Shown here one piece after another: positions 19,767 through 29,574 of a stretch of 45,409 nt of DNA. The DNA is from Gammaproteobacteria bacterium (lineage in GTDB: Bacteria; Pseudomonadota; Gammaproteobacteria; Ga0077554; Ga007554): the NCBI GenBank assembly GCA_023266055.1, contig JAHFRW010000019.1, positions 1-45,409 of the forward strand. Direction: 5' to 3'. The position numbers and the translations under genes were made by a program. A model generated the notes under the pieces. The model ran no database searches, was not told where the DNA came from, and saw nothing but the letters and a program-made list of their open reading frames with translations. Within the stretch, counting starts at the first letter, position 1. Each line of letters begins with the position of its first letter.

Positions 19767-20597
19767 CTATACCATTTCCGAAAATTTCTGCGCCTTGACG
19801 GCCGCATCAATCTCTTTAAGAATACCCAGCAATTCTTCCATGCGTCCCAATGGCCACGCATTAGGGCCATCACTCAAGGCGGTATCAGGTGTCGGGTGTG
19901 TTTCCATAAACAAACCTGACACCCCCGCCGCCACGGCAGCGCGTGCCAGCACGGGCACGAACTCGCGCTGACCACCCGAACTTGCACCCTGCCCACCCGG
20001 TAATTGCACCGAATGAGTAGCGTCAAAAACGACCGGGCAACCCGTATCCCGCATGACTGCCAACGACCGCATGTCCGAAACCAGATTATTGTACCCAAAA
20101 GAAACGCCACGCTCACAAACCATGATCTGGCTATTACCGGTTTCGCGGGCTTTTTCCACTACATTTTTCATGTCCCATGGAGCAAGAAACTGACCTTTTT
20201 TTATGTTCACCGGCTTGCCGAGGCGCGCTACATTTTGAATAAAATTAGTCTGACGGCACAAAAATGCCGGGGTTTGCAACACATCAACCACCTCAGCCAC
20301 TTCCGACAAAGGGGTATCTTCATGCACATCCGTCAGAACCGGTACACCCAGGGTTTGCCGCACTTCCTGCAGGATACGCAAACCTTCTTCAATACCGGGG
20401 CCCCGATAACTTTTGCTGGATGTACGATTCGCTTTATCAAACGATGATTTATAAATAAAAGGGATTTTCAGACGTGCCGTAATGTCTTTCAACTGCCCGG
20501 CCGTTTCCAATGCCATGGCACGGCTTTCAATGACGCACGGCCCCGCTATTAAAAAAAACGGCTGGCTTAACCCAACATCAAAACTGCATAATTTCAT
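19767..20597 (-). CDS. kdsA: 3-deoxy-D-manno-octulosonate 8-phosphate synthase
   Basis: KdsA condenses arabinose 5-phosphate with PEP to make KDO-8-phosphate for lipopolysaccharide, which identifies the host as a Gram-negative. The 276-residue protein shows IAGPCVIES at the start, [12 protein letters not shown]-type residues ([12 protein letters not shown]), [55 protein letters not shown] and [15 protein letters not shown]. It lies 15 bp after pyrG on the same strand. Confidence 0.97.
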   Translation of the reverse strand: MKLCSFDVGLSQPFFLIAGPCVIESRAMALETAGQLKDITARLKIPFIYKSSFDKANRTSSKSYRGPGIEEGLRILQEVRQTLGVPVLTDVHEDTPLSEVAEVVDVLQTPAFLCRQTNFIQNVARLGKPVNIKKGQFLAPWDMKNVVEKARETGNSQIMVCERGVSFGYNNLVSDMRSLAVMRDTGCPVVFDATHSVQLPGGQGASSGGQREFVPVLARAAVAAGVSGLFMETHPTPDTALSDGPNAWPLGRMEELLGILKEIDAAVKAQKFSEMV

Positions 20598-20612
20598 GGT
20601 GCGAGCCTCTTG

Positions 20613-22319
<1,707 letters not shown>

Positions 22320-22517
22320 TCAAGGCAACACCCGGAGAGATCCGGTGAAACACGGTCAGCGGCCTGGTCGAGGGCGTACCAAGTTTAATCTAGGGAGACG
22401 GGACAGTAGATTACCAGAAAGTACGGTTTTACTCAAATCCTTAAAGTGATCCAAAACAGTCAAAAGTACCCGGCCCGGGGACAAAACCAGACCGCGTGCC
22501 GCTCACCAAAGGAAAAC

Positions 22518-22608
22518 TGGCGGAGAGGGTGGGATTCGAACCCACGTGGGGTTTTCACCCCCATCCGATTTCGAGTCGGCGCCGTTATGACCGCTTCGGT
22601 ACCTCTCC
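22518..22608 (-). tRNA. tRNA-Ser(CGA)
   Basis: The minus strand folds as a 91-nt serine tRNA. The acceptor stem GGAGAGG pairs with CCTCTCC, there is a long variable arm (GGGGGTGAAAACCCC), the T arm is GTGGGTTCGAATCCCAC, and CCA is encoded. The anticodon loop CTCGAAA gives anticodon CGA, reading UCG. It begins only 13 nt after the tadA stop codon on the same strand, so it is probably made from the same transcript. Confidence 0.97.
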
Positions 22609-22621
22609 AGATACAATTCGC

Positions 22622-23131
<510 letters not shown>

Positions 23132-23149
23132 TTAACCGTTCGTGGTGAG

Positions 23150-23182
23150 CCTGTCGAACCACCATCCAGACCCTTCGACAGG
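23150..23182. repeat. Hairpin of the TTCGACAGG type at the tadA-proximal island edge
   Basis: CCTGTCGAA (23150-23158) and TTCGACAGG (23174-23182) form a nine-base-pair stem around a 15-nt loop. Sequences of this kind (TTCGACAGGCTCA) recur in many bacterial genomes as small dispersed repeats. It sits exactly between the guaA remnant and tadA, so it may mark the junction. Confidence 0.55.
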
Positions 23183-23186
23183 TCCC

Positions 23187-23413
23187 TGACACCTCGTTAA
23201 TGATGCGGTTTGAAATGGTGCCCAATACATCATAAGGCAAGTGCGACCAATGCGCGGTCATGAAATCAATTGTCTCCACGGCACGCAGCTCAATCACATA
23301 ATCATAACGACGCCCGTCACCCATCACACCCACAGATTTCACCGGTAAAAACACCGCAAACGCCTAGCTTACCTTGTCGTACAAATTATTTTTGCGCAGC
23401 TCTTCAACAAAGA
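23187..23413 (-). pseudogene. Duplicated 3' fragment of guaA
   Basis: About 227 bp align with guaA positions 29834-30060 at roughly 96 percent by hand count, in the same orientation. The copy encodes the segment around [18 protein letters not shown] to ISNRIINEV. It lacks the last 60 bp or so of guaA and diverges into unrelated sequence at both ends. A TAG replaces the CAG codon of VSQAF, so the frame is broken. It is a direct repeat of the real guaA tail, and everything between the two copies is foreign material. The copy probably records the insertion of the island. Confidence 0.9.
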
Positions 23414-23425
23414 ATCAATCAAAAA

Positions 23426-23496
23426 TCAATGGGGTCAGACTCGATTGAATTTGTATTAAATAGCCGCTGAAAATCAATCGAGTCTGACCCCATTGA
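23426..23496. repeat. 71-bp GGGGTCAGACTC hairpin, copy 1
   Basis: A perfect 23-bp inverted repeat (23426-23448 and 23474-23496, core TGGGGTCAGACTCGATTGA) flanks a 25-nt A/T-rich loop. A near-identical copy in the same orientation lies at 24775-24845, and a partial one at 29267-29282. It lies just after the fic stop codon and beside the guaA remnant. Similar sequences are, from memory, frequent around REP-associated (Y1) transposase genes, but none is present here. Confidence 0.8.
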
Positions 23497-23500
23497 CCCG

Positions 23501-24640
23501 TTAAGTGAGCACTCTCCCGGCCGGTTCGACAACAGTCAACTCATAACAGGTTATTCTGCCACCACCCGGTAGCGGCATGATGATTCCCTTGGCAACCAGA
23601 TCTGAAAGATCACGACTCGCTGTTCGATTGGGACACTTGGTGATCGCTTCATATTTTTTTGTCGTTATCCCGCCTTCAAAGCCCTTGCGACCCTCAGCAA
23701 ATACACGCGACACCATCCTGGCCTGCCGGTCATTCAGATGATCGCCGTAGGCTTCGTAGAAACGTGTCTTGGCCAATACAAAGTCCACTTCTTCCCTGGC
23801 AATTTCCTGTGCATTGATGACCCTATCGGCAAAGTAGTCAAGCCAAACATTCACATCCAGGCTTCCACGGCTCGCTTTCTCCAGATGCAGGTAATAGGAT
23901 TTCTTGTCTCCCTCTATTGCCGTGGCAAGACAAGCCGTGGTCGGATAGCCGAGAGATTGCGAAAGTGCATGGTCGGCAATCGCCCTGCCGACTCGCCCAT
24001 TACCATCATCGAAGGGATGAATTACCTCGAACCAAAGATGGGCAATCCCTGCTCGGGCAATCCCGTGTATCGGCTTGTCCCTATTCATGGGGCTGGTCTG
24101 GTTGTACCAATTGATGAACCTCGCCATTTCATCAGGCACCTGCGTCGCTGGTGGCGCTTCATAGTGAACTTTTTCCCGCCCGTAAGACCCGCTAATGATC
24201 TGCATTGGCGAAGGATCGTTCCGATATACACCTCGCAGAATAGACGTGTAGCGCTGCTCGGGAACTGCCATGGATTGCCAATTAGCCAGCAGATCATGTG
24301 TCAGGGATGTTCGCCAGTTCTTGCGAACGTCCACCAGCAGCGAAGCAGCGCCTGCCGCTTTCTGGTCTGAGTTGTCCGGTAGCGTATCCGATGTAATGAG
24401 AGAGAGTAGAGATGACCTGACCGATGCTCTATCCAGATTCTCGCCTTCAATGGCGCTGGTTTTGATGGCCTCGGAAAGCATCAAATCGATCGTGGCATCC
24501 TCTTGAGACGCCATTGGCAAAGCCTCAAAGCGGCCGGCCAGACGCTCTGAGTTTATACAAAATTCAAGATCCCGGCCTTCGAGCGCACACTTGTCATAGC
24601 GAAAATCTGGCCAGCCAGGTTGTTGCCATATCCATCTCAT
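23501..24640 (-). CDS. Class II Fic family protein (probable AMP transferase) with N-terminal DUF4172-like domain
   Basis: Fic proteins transfer AMP or similar groups to target proteins and often act in toxin or stress roles. This 379-residue protein has an N-terminal domain with the self-inhibition motif TSAIEG at residues 61-66 (pattern S/T-x-x-x-E-G/N, the inhibitory Glu being E65), which makes it a class II Fic. The catalytic motif HPFDDGNGRVGR spans residues 208-219, with the nucleophile-activating His208. The C-terminus (about 300-370) looks like a winged helix that could bind DNA. Start at the ATG at 24640: there is no ribosome binding site, and an operator-like repeat ends at the base before it. 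The gene lies between two direct copies of the same hairpin. There is no small antitoxin gene next to it, as expected when the inhibitory motif is in cis. Confidence 0.9.
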   Translation of the reverse strand: MRWIWQQPGWPDFRYDKCALEGRDLEFCINSERLAGRFEALPMASQEDATIDLMLSEAIKTSAIEGENLDRASVRSSLLSLITSDTLPDNSDQKAAGAASLLVDVRKNWRTSLTHDLLANWQSMAVPEQRYTSILRGVYRNDPSPMQIISGSYGREKVHYEAPPATQVPDEMARFINWYNQTSPMNRDKPIHGIARAGIAHLWFEVIHPFDDGNGRVGRAIADHALSQSLGYPTTACLATAIEGDKKSYYLHLEKASRGSLDVNVWLDYFADRVINAQEIAREEVDFVLAKTRFYEAYGDHLNDRQARMVSRVFAEGRKGFEGGITTKKYEAITKCPNRTASRDLSDLVAKGIIMPLPGGGRITCYELTVVEPAGRVLT

Positions 24641-24667
24641 GGCGCGATTTTAGCACTTATTCACGCC
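24641..24667. promoter_or_regulatory. Operator-like repeat 1 of fic (abuts the start codon)
   Basis: A 27-bp imperfect palindrome, GGCGCGATTTTAGCAC...CACGCC on the plus strand, matches the repeat at 24686-24712 in about 21 of 27 positions. On the fic strand it contains TAAAAT (a good -10) ending seven bases before the ATG, so the mRNA could start at or next to the A of the start codon. A regulator bound here would block transcription initiation. Confidence 0.6.
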
Positions 24668-24685
24668 AAATTCTATGCAATATAT

Positions 24686-24712
24686 GGCGCGAATATAGAC
24701 CTTAATCACGCC
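24686..24712. promoter_or_regulatory. Operator-like repeat 2 of fic
   Basis: Second copy of the GGCGCGA...TCACGCC imperfect palindrome, centred 45 bp upstream of the first, thus on about the same helical face after four turns. Together the two sites bracket the expected -35 region of fic. They may be bound by the Fic protein itself through its winged-helix-like C-terminus, which is inference. Confidence 0.55.
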
Positions 24713-25190
24713 AATCACCCATCCAAGAAGAGACAACCACCATGCGATTCAACAGGACAACAAATAAAGGTGAATCAATGGGCTCAGACTCGATTGAGTT
24801 TGTATTAAATAGCCGCTGAAAATCAATCGAGTCTGACCCCATTGACCCCATTGATCGAGTGACTTTCTCGTCAAGTGATCGCTGGAACCGTTCCTGATCA
24901 AGTGCCACGTCTCGCAAGCCCCCCAAGACCTGATCCCTGAATTCGGGACCCAGTTCGTTGAGCTTCTCGTAGTAACTGTCATCCTGCCCCAGCGAGAAGA
25001 ACTCCTCGCCAAGCTGATCAAACTGCTCTGGCACCTCCGGTCGCCGCTGCCCTTCCCTCATCCCGAACTGTCCGATCTTGACTCCACCAGCAATGAAGTC
25101 CTGGCCTTCCGCGTCATACACGACCAAGGAGTACATCGTGCTGTAGGTGAACCAGTCGTCCCAGTTGTCGGTTAGCAAAAATGCCATCAT
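24702..25190 (-). pseudogene. N-terminal stump of an unrecognised defence-island gene, cut at the hairpin repeat
   Basis: From the ATG at 25190 the frame reads MMAFLLTDNWDDWFTYST, then GGVKIGQFGM, FFSLGQDDSYYEKLNELG and ALDQERFQRSLDEKVTRS. After that it enters the hairpin repeat (about 24855) and continues in repeat-derived codons (MGSDSIDF...) to a stop at 24702. The first 110 residues look like a real protein start. From memory, this DNWDDW and FSLGQDDSYY module is found at the N-terminus of larger ATPases, and the family continues after VTRS, so most of the gene is missing. It lies downstream of the OLD/UvrD pair on the same strand with G+C-rich codon use like theirs. Function unknown. Confidence 0.6.
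24775..24845. repeat. 71-bp GGGGTCAGACTC hairpin, copy 2
   Basis: Inverted repeat 24775-24797 / 24823-24845 with one mismatch (GGGCTCAG in the left arm) and a loop almost identical to copy 1 at 23426-23496. It is in the same orientation, so fic with its operators lies between two direct copies. The truncated DNWDDW gene ends at the right edge of this copy, where a partial extra repeat unit (CCCCATTGA) follows. Confidence 0.8.
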
Positions 25191-25244
25191 TCGAGACCCT
25201 GCGGGGGCTCGTCCTCCATGGGGAAGTACAGTGAAAAACATCGG

Positions 25245-25469
25245 CTATGAACTCCCTTGAATTCGTTTTGCTCTTACTGGCGTCACCTCGCTGCACAACA
25301 CGCAAATAGCCACCACAGTTGTCTTTGTCGCCCCGACACCTTCAAGACCTACCGTTGCTTGCACCGGGTTATCTTCTTCGCTCAACTCCTGCAAGCGGTT
25401 CAAGCCCGCAAATGCAAATAGGTCAACTCGATATTGGCGAGGAGCAAATTTCCGAAGATTCGCAGTCAT
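25245..25469 (-). CDS. Small ORF coupled to the UvrD-like helicase gene; unrecognised
   Basis: A 74-residue frame (MTANLRKFAPRQYRVDLF...) whose ATG overlaps the stop codon of the helicase gene as ATGA, an arrangement typical of translationally coupled genes. It has no signal peptide, membrane segment or motif I recognise. It stops 54 bp before the start of the DNWDDW gene. It could be a genuine small accessory gene of the defence operon or the beginning of a larger, frameshifted gene. Confidence 0.4.
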   Translation of the reverse strand: MTANLRKFAPRQYRVDLFAFAGLNRLQELSEEDNPVQATVGLEGVGATKTTVVAICVLCSEVTPVRAKRIQGSS

Positions 25470-27241
25470 AGATCTCTTCTGGAAAATGGAACTTGACAGG
25501 CGATCATCAACGCAGCGCAGCGATCGGCAAAGGCGATAGGAACTGCCAACGCACTGAAATGCCGAGTCCTGGTTACGCCGACGTAGATCACGCGCTTAGC
25601 TTCGGCATCAGTTCTGTTCGCCCACGATTCAAAGAGAGCTTCGCTGCGATTCTCCGGCGCCCGGTTGGGCGGAATCACAACGCAGACGGCATCGTATTCG
25701 CGGCCCTTCGCATCGTGAATCTTGGCGCATGTCAGACCGAGTTCGACCGGTACTTGAAGGTGGTTCGACCATTGCCCATTGGTTGGCCGCCGAAAAAAAT
25801 TACGCACGGTCGCACCGGCCGGCAGCGGCAGGTTCAGCCGTTCCGTCTCCGCTTGCACACGGGCGATCCAGGCGAGCCGATCAACGTCGGCATTCCCGCA
25901 TACCTTGGGAAGGCTCATGAGGAAACTCAGCGCTCGTCTTCGATGTGCTCGCCGATCCATGCCAACGCGTTCGACAGTGCGCAACAGATGCTCGTTCTCC
26001 TGGCGCAACCTCATTACATCCAGCAATAACGTCTCCACCGCCAGAACTACAGCTTCTCTCGATCGCGCCGTTGCGGCAGGTGACCAGAACTCAGCCACTT
26101 TGCGAGCCAGCGACTCGATCTTCGAGCTTCCGTCCGAGTCGCTGGGTGCCACGCCAGCGGCACGCTGCGCGACCTTGCCCGAATGCGCCAGGACGATCAC
26201 GTCCGTTGAATCCAAGCCAAGTTCAGTAACCCGATCCAAGAAGGCCCGACCGATCGTCGCAGTCGGCCCTCGGCCACCGTATGCGAGAAGCAAAACTGGA
26301 TGTGCAACATTCGCGGTGTCGCCGACAGACTGATCCACCTGGCCCGCGCTTCTGAGCGTGGCGGCCAACCGGCAGACCGCAGGGCTGCTGCGAAAATTAC
26401 CTGTCAGCCCTCGATGCGATTCAACGGGGTATGTCTCCTTGAATACCTGAACACCAGCAGGATTGCCGTTGCGGAACCCATAGATCGCCTGGTCCGGGTC
26501 ACACACGAAAGTGACATGCACGTCGTGCTCTCTGAGCCACGAGAGGATCTGTAGATCGAGCGGATTGCAATCCTGGCCTTCGTCCACCATGACTTCGTGG
26601 AAACGTGCCGCCAGTGCACGACCGAGTGCCCCGCCATTCACGGGATCACGAATCAGCCGCAGCGTCTGAACGCGAGCATCGCCGACGCTCAGATAGCCAG
26701 CCTGCAGCAAGCCACGTCGCCGGTGTGCCGCAGCCTGCTGATACCGGGCTTGATGCTGGAGTACATGGTTTCGTAGTCCGGTGTGTCCGATCCTTCCCGG
26801 ATCAATGACATTGGTTTCTGGGTCGAACAGGTCCAGGCTCACCGGATCACCTCGGAAAACGAATTGTCCCAGCAACCGAATTTCGATGTCGAGACTGTCC
26901 CAACTGTCGAGGATGATTGGCCGTACCGTGCTTGTTGCCGCACAGCCTGGGAGCACCACGAAATGCCGGACAAAAGCATCGAGCGTTCCCATGAAGCTAG
27001 GATACTTCAAGAGTGGGTCGAGCCCCGCAGCCCGGCAGCGTTCCCGAAACTCATCGACGGCAGAGTTCGTGAAGGAGAGCACCGCGACACCGCGACGCGG
27101 CGGCAACGTGGCTGCGATCTTGGCCAAGCGCGCAATGATCGTACGGGTCTTTCCGGCGCCGGGGCACGCATGCACGAAGGTACCGCCGGCATGCGAGGCG
27201 AATGCCTCCTGCTCTGCCGTCAGGTCGTGAATGCCGATCAT
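25466..27241 (-). CDS. UvrD/Rep-type SF1A helicase, Gabija GajB-like
   Basis: A 591-residue helicase, the second gene of an OLD-nuclease/helicase pair. In Gabija anti-phage defence, GajB works with the OLD nuclease GajA to cut or degrade invading DNA and disturb nucleotide pools. SF1A motifs are complete and in order: Q-like LTAEQEAFA, Walker A CPGAGKTRT (Lys about residue 31), LSFTNSAVDEFRER, Walker B VMVDEGQDCNPLD, CDPDQAIYGFRNG, NFRSSPAVCR, IHDAKGREYDAV and IYVGVTRTRH. It starts with an ATGA overlap of the nuclease stop codon (27238-27241). The frame is open upstream to 27424, but that part lies in the nuclease gene. It is somewhat longer than the about 490 residues of the studied GajB. 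The gene looks intact. Confidence 0.87.
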   Translation of the reverse strand: MIGIHDLTAEQEAFASHAGGTFVHACPGAGKTRTIIARLAKIAATLPPRRGVAVLSFTNSAVDEFRERCRAAGLDPLLKYPSFMGTLDAFVRHFVVLPGCAATSTVRPIILDSWDSLDIEIRLLGQFVFRGDPVSLDLFDPETNVIDPGRIGHTGLRNHVLQHQARYQQAAAHRRRGLLQAGYLSVGDARVQTLRLIRDPVNGGALGRALAARFHEVMVDEGQDCNPLDLQILSWLREHDVHVTFVCDPDQAIYGFRNGNPAGVQVFKETYPVESHRGLTGNFRSSPAVCRLAATLRSAGQVDQSVGDTANVAHPVLLLAYGGRGPTATIGRAFLDRVTELGLDSTDVIVLAHSGKVAQRAAGVAPSDSDGSSKIESLARKVAEFWSPAATARSREAVVLAVETLLLDVMRLRQENEHLLRTVERVGMDRRAHRRRALSFLMSLPKVCGNADVDRLAWIARVQAETERLNLPLPAGATVRNFFRRPTNGQWSNHLQVPVELGLTCAKIHDAKGREYDAVCVVIPPNRAPENRSEALFESWANRTDAEAKRVIYVGVTRTRHFSALAVPIAFADRCAALMIACQVPFSRRDL

Positions 27242-28989
27242 GCCTGCGAAGCGCCACGAATCGCATCGGCAAGATAGGGCGGTACGACAAACGGTTCGCC
27301 CGCAGTAATGCGTGAAGCGATTGCCTGGGCCAGGTCGCCCTTGCGGGTCTTCTTCGCTTTGATCAGCTTGAGGAACGCGTCGGGACGATCCTGCGCTGCG
27401 ATACCCTCGATCCGTTCCATCCAATCGCGACGCGAGTTGCGATGCAACCGAAGGAACACGCTTTTCAAAAAGGCCTCATTGCCAGCCCCGAAAATCTCGT
27501 GTTCCAGAGTGTGCTGATTGGTCAGCACCGTCAGCGCCTGCGGCGCACCATGCGTCGCGGCGAGGTTTTCCAGATCGACCTTCCGATTCCCCAACACAGT
27601 CGGGTCAGTGTCCGTGATCACAATCAGTCGATCGGCGATACGTGCGTCGCCATGCGGTCGCAGCAGCACCTCGACGTAGGGTCGGAAGTCCACGCCCTCG
27701 ATCGGCACGATGACGGTTCCCTTGAACCGTAGCCACCCGTCGGCGTCGCCGGCGAGCACAAGCTTTTGCGCCAGCACCGGCAACAGCAGTGCTTCTGCGA
27801 TCCCTTCCACCAGGATGGCCCTGTTGCCGAACAACAGTGCGGAGCGGGTCACATCCAGATAGCGGCTGATCTTATCCAGCGTCTTCGGTTTGAGTCCAAG
27901 TTCGGCGATGGGCACGCTGACCGATTCCGACACTGCCACTCCGTTCTCTTCGCTACGGCGTGAGCGCATGACCACAAGGTGTACAGGGGAGACCCATGCC
28001 GTCAGGTTCGGCGAATGAGTCGTTACGACGATCTGGATGCGGCCTTCCGGCTTGCCAGCCTCAATGGCCCGATCAGCCGATTGGCGTGCCTGCGCCAGCA
28101 GGAATTCGAGCACCAGCACCTGCAACTGCGGGTGCAGATGCGCTTCCGGCTCTTCGACGAGAAAGATCGTGAGGTCGGCTTCCTTAGCTTTCGCCAGTTC
28201 GACGACGACCGTGGCCATGTAGAGCAGATTGGAGTAGCCCAAACCGGAGGCCCGGATGTCTTCGGGTAAGAGGCCGGTATCAGCCAGACGAAACCTCAAG
28301 TCGCGAGCAACATCGAGCAGCGTTTCGGCTCCGAAGTCCAAGGCCGCCGTTTGCGGCCGGACCCCATTGGTCAACATCCCCAAGGCAGTGCCGATCTCCG
28401 TGTTCATCGTTGTTAGGACATCAGGCCGGTCATCCGCACGTCTGACACCAGCGAGAAAATCCTGTTCTTGGTCCTTCGGCAGGAAATGACGCAACAGCGC
28501 CATTACCCGCGTGCCGCTGCCAGTGCCAAGCGCCTGGTGCGCATCGCGCAGAGGCGGCAAGTAGACATGCCGGATCAGGTCGGTGGAGCCGGTCTCCGGC
28601 TCATTGGTATCGAAGCGCCCGGCCCAGACGGTGGTCTTGCCGCGTGGTGCACGCTCGGACCGCGACTCATACCGATAACCGAAAACTGCTTCGTCCTTGG
28701 TGGGATCTGGGACAGCCGAGATCAGCAGTCCTTTCAGTGTATCGCCGAGTCCCCGGAAAGCGCCTTCTATCTGGAAGTTGGGAACGGTCGCGTGGCGCCG
28801 TACATCTTCATCCTCCGGATACCGCTCCCGGCGTCCGCTCAGCGGCAAGGTGAGCAACCGGATCGCGTCCACGACGTTGGACTTGCCGCCATTATTCTCA
28901 CCGACCAAGACGGTCAGATCGGGGCGGAGGCTGACGGTCACGTTGTCGCAAGACCGGAAACGCGAAATTATCAGCCTGCCCAGATGCAT
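27238..28989 (-). CDS. OLD-family ATP-dependent nuclease with TOPRIM domain, Gabija GajA-like
   Basis: A 583-residue class 2 OLD nuclease, close to the 578 residues of the studied GajA. The ABC-type ATPase head has Walker A GENNGGKS (30-37), the signature-like GLGYSNLLYM (about 249-258), Walker B FLVEEPEAHLHPQ (Glu279-280) and the switch His in VTTHSPNL (about 325). The C-terminal TOPRIM nuclease has the Glu in AILVEGIAEALLLP (E395), the Asp pair in VITDTDP (D460, D462) and the Lys-rich KKTRKGDLAQAIA. All catalytic positions are kept. A GGGAGA ribosome binding site precedes the ATG, 10 bp after the AbiEii remnant. Class 2 OLD genes are defined by an adjacent UvrD-like helicase, which is what follows. 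Promoter position is unclear because the upstream gene is truncated. Confidence 0.88.
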   Translation of the reverse strand: MHLGRLIISRFRSCDNVTVSLRPDLTVLVGENNGGKSNVVDAIRLLTLPLSGRRERYPEDEDVRRHATVPNFQIEGAFRGLGDTLKGLLISAVPDPTKDEAVFGYRYESRSERAPRGKTTVWAGRFDTNEPETGSTDLIRHVYLPPLRDAHQALGTGSGTRVMALLRHFLPKDQEQDFLAGVRRADDRPDVLTTMNTEIGTALGMLTNGVRPQTAALDFGAETLLDVARDLRFRLADTGLLPEDIRASGLGYSNLLYMATVVVELAKAKEADLTIFLVEEPEAHLHPQLQVLVLEFLLAQARQSADRAIEAGKPEGRIQIVVTTHSPNLTAWVSPVHLVVMRSRRSEENGVAVSESVSVPIAELGLKPKTLDKISRYLDVTRSALLFGNRAILVEGIAEALLLPVLAQKLVLAGDADGWLRFKGTVIVPIEGVDFRPYVEVLLRPHGDARIADRLIVITDTDPTVLGNRKVDLENLAATHGAPQALTVLTNQHTLEHEIFGAGNEAFLKSVFLRLHRNSRRDWMERIEGIAAQDRPDAFLKLIKAKKTRKGDLAQAIASRITAGEPFVVPPYLADAIRGASQA

Positions 28990-28999
28990 GGTGTCTCCC

Positions 29000-29266
29000 T
29001 TACCGACTCAAAAGGCCGGGATATTTCTTTACGCGCAGTTCTTCGAGCGCTTTGTCGGTCAGCTTCCACGCATCGCCCTTGATGCGCGCGATGAGTTCCT
29101 TCCAGACTCGCTCGAAAGCCTGTATCGCATCGTCATCGCTAAAACGGATACCCGCCGGCAACAACGGCGCGATGTCCTCAATCAGAGCGAGCTGGTCGAG
29201 CCCGTGACGCAGATCGAAAAGGTCGCGGTTTTTGCGCCGCTGCAGCAATGCGCGCAGCTTGGCACG
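29000..29266 (-). pseudogene. AbiEii/AbiGii toxin C-terminal remnant
   Basis: About 88 codons survive (from RAKLRALLQRRKNRDLFDL to a TAA 10 bp before the OLD gene). KLRALLQRRK.RDLFDL and DIAPLLPAGIRF are, from memory, features of the C-terminal part of AbiEii-type nucleotidyltransferase toxins, which are about 270-310 residues. The catalytic N-terminal domain is gone: the frame ends at a partial copy of the hairpin repeat (29267-29282). The spacing between the two motifs is also shorter than in the family, so an internal deletion is likely. There is no AbiEi antitoxin gene. The remnant cannot be active. Confidence 0.7.
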
Positions 29267-29282
29267 TCAATGGGTCAGACTC
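29267..29282. repeat. Partial copy of the GGGTCAGACTC repeat
   Basis: TCAATGGGTCAGACTC matches one arm of the 71-bp hairpins at 23426 and 24775 with one G fewer. It stands exactly where the AbiEii reading frame breaks, as the full copy at 24775 does for the DNWDDW gene. Confidence 0.6.
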
Positions 29283-29574
29283 TGAGGTTTCCCCTCAAAT
29301 TCTCAGTGCTGGGTGCGGCTCCCGCCACGCGCGTAGCGTTTCTCCAAACTCCGCCGTAGTGAATTGGCCGAGAGCATTCTTGATCAGCAACAGGCCTACT
29401 CTAATACACGATATTTCCGGGCGTGAACGGCGATTGGTCAGTTGCAAATCATATGGTTGATGCTGGCTGATCGCTGTTCCTCCCCTCAGGCGCACTACAC
29501 ATTCGGCAAGGCTCGCGATCAGGGCCAGTATGCCTAACCGTGCCGTACCGCAGCTGCCGCTTTCGAAAGAGGCC
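29283..29574. other. Gene-poor stretch in the island
   Basis: About 290 bp between the AbiEii remnant and the large palindrome. A 66-codon open frame on the minus strand (29295-29495) has no recognisable motif and no ribosome binding site. It may be decayed mobile-element or defence-gene DNA. Confidence 0.35.

Noticed and set aside
22518-22608. tRNA-Ser as the island attachment site
   Set aside because: The tRNA is intact, no part of it is repeated at the other island end, and tadA lies between it and the island; the guaA duplication is the better marker.
23426-24845. REP-associated (Y1) transposase between the hairpins
   Set aside because: The only gene between the hairpins is fic, with an unmistakable HPFDDGNGR motif; no HUH motif is present.
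23426-29282. CRISPR array made by the GGGGTCAGACTC repeats
   Set aside because: Only two full copies and one partial copy, kilobases apart and with genes between them; there is no regular spacer pattern and no cas gene.
29295-29495. 66-codon minus-strand open frame in the island
   Set aside because: No start signal and no family that I recognise; possibly a decayed fragment but not supportable as a gene.
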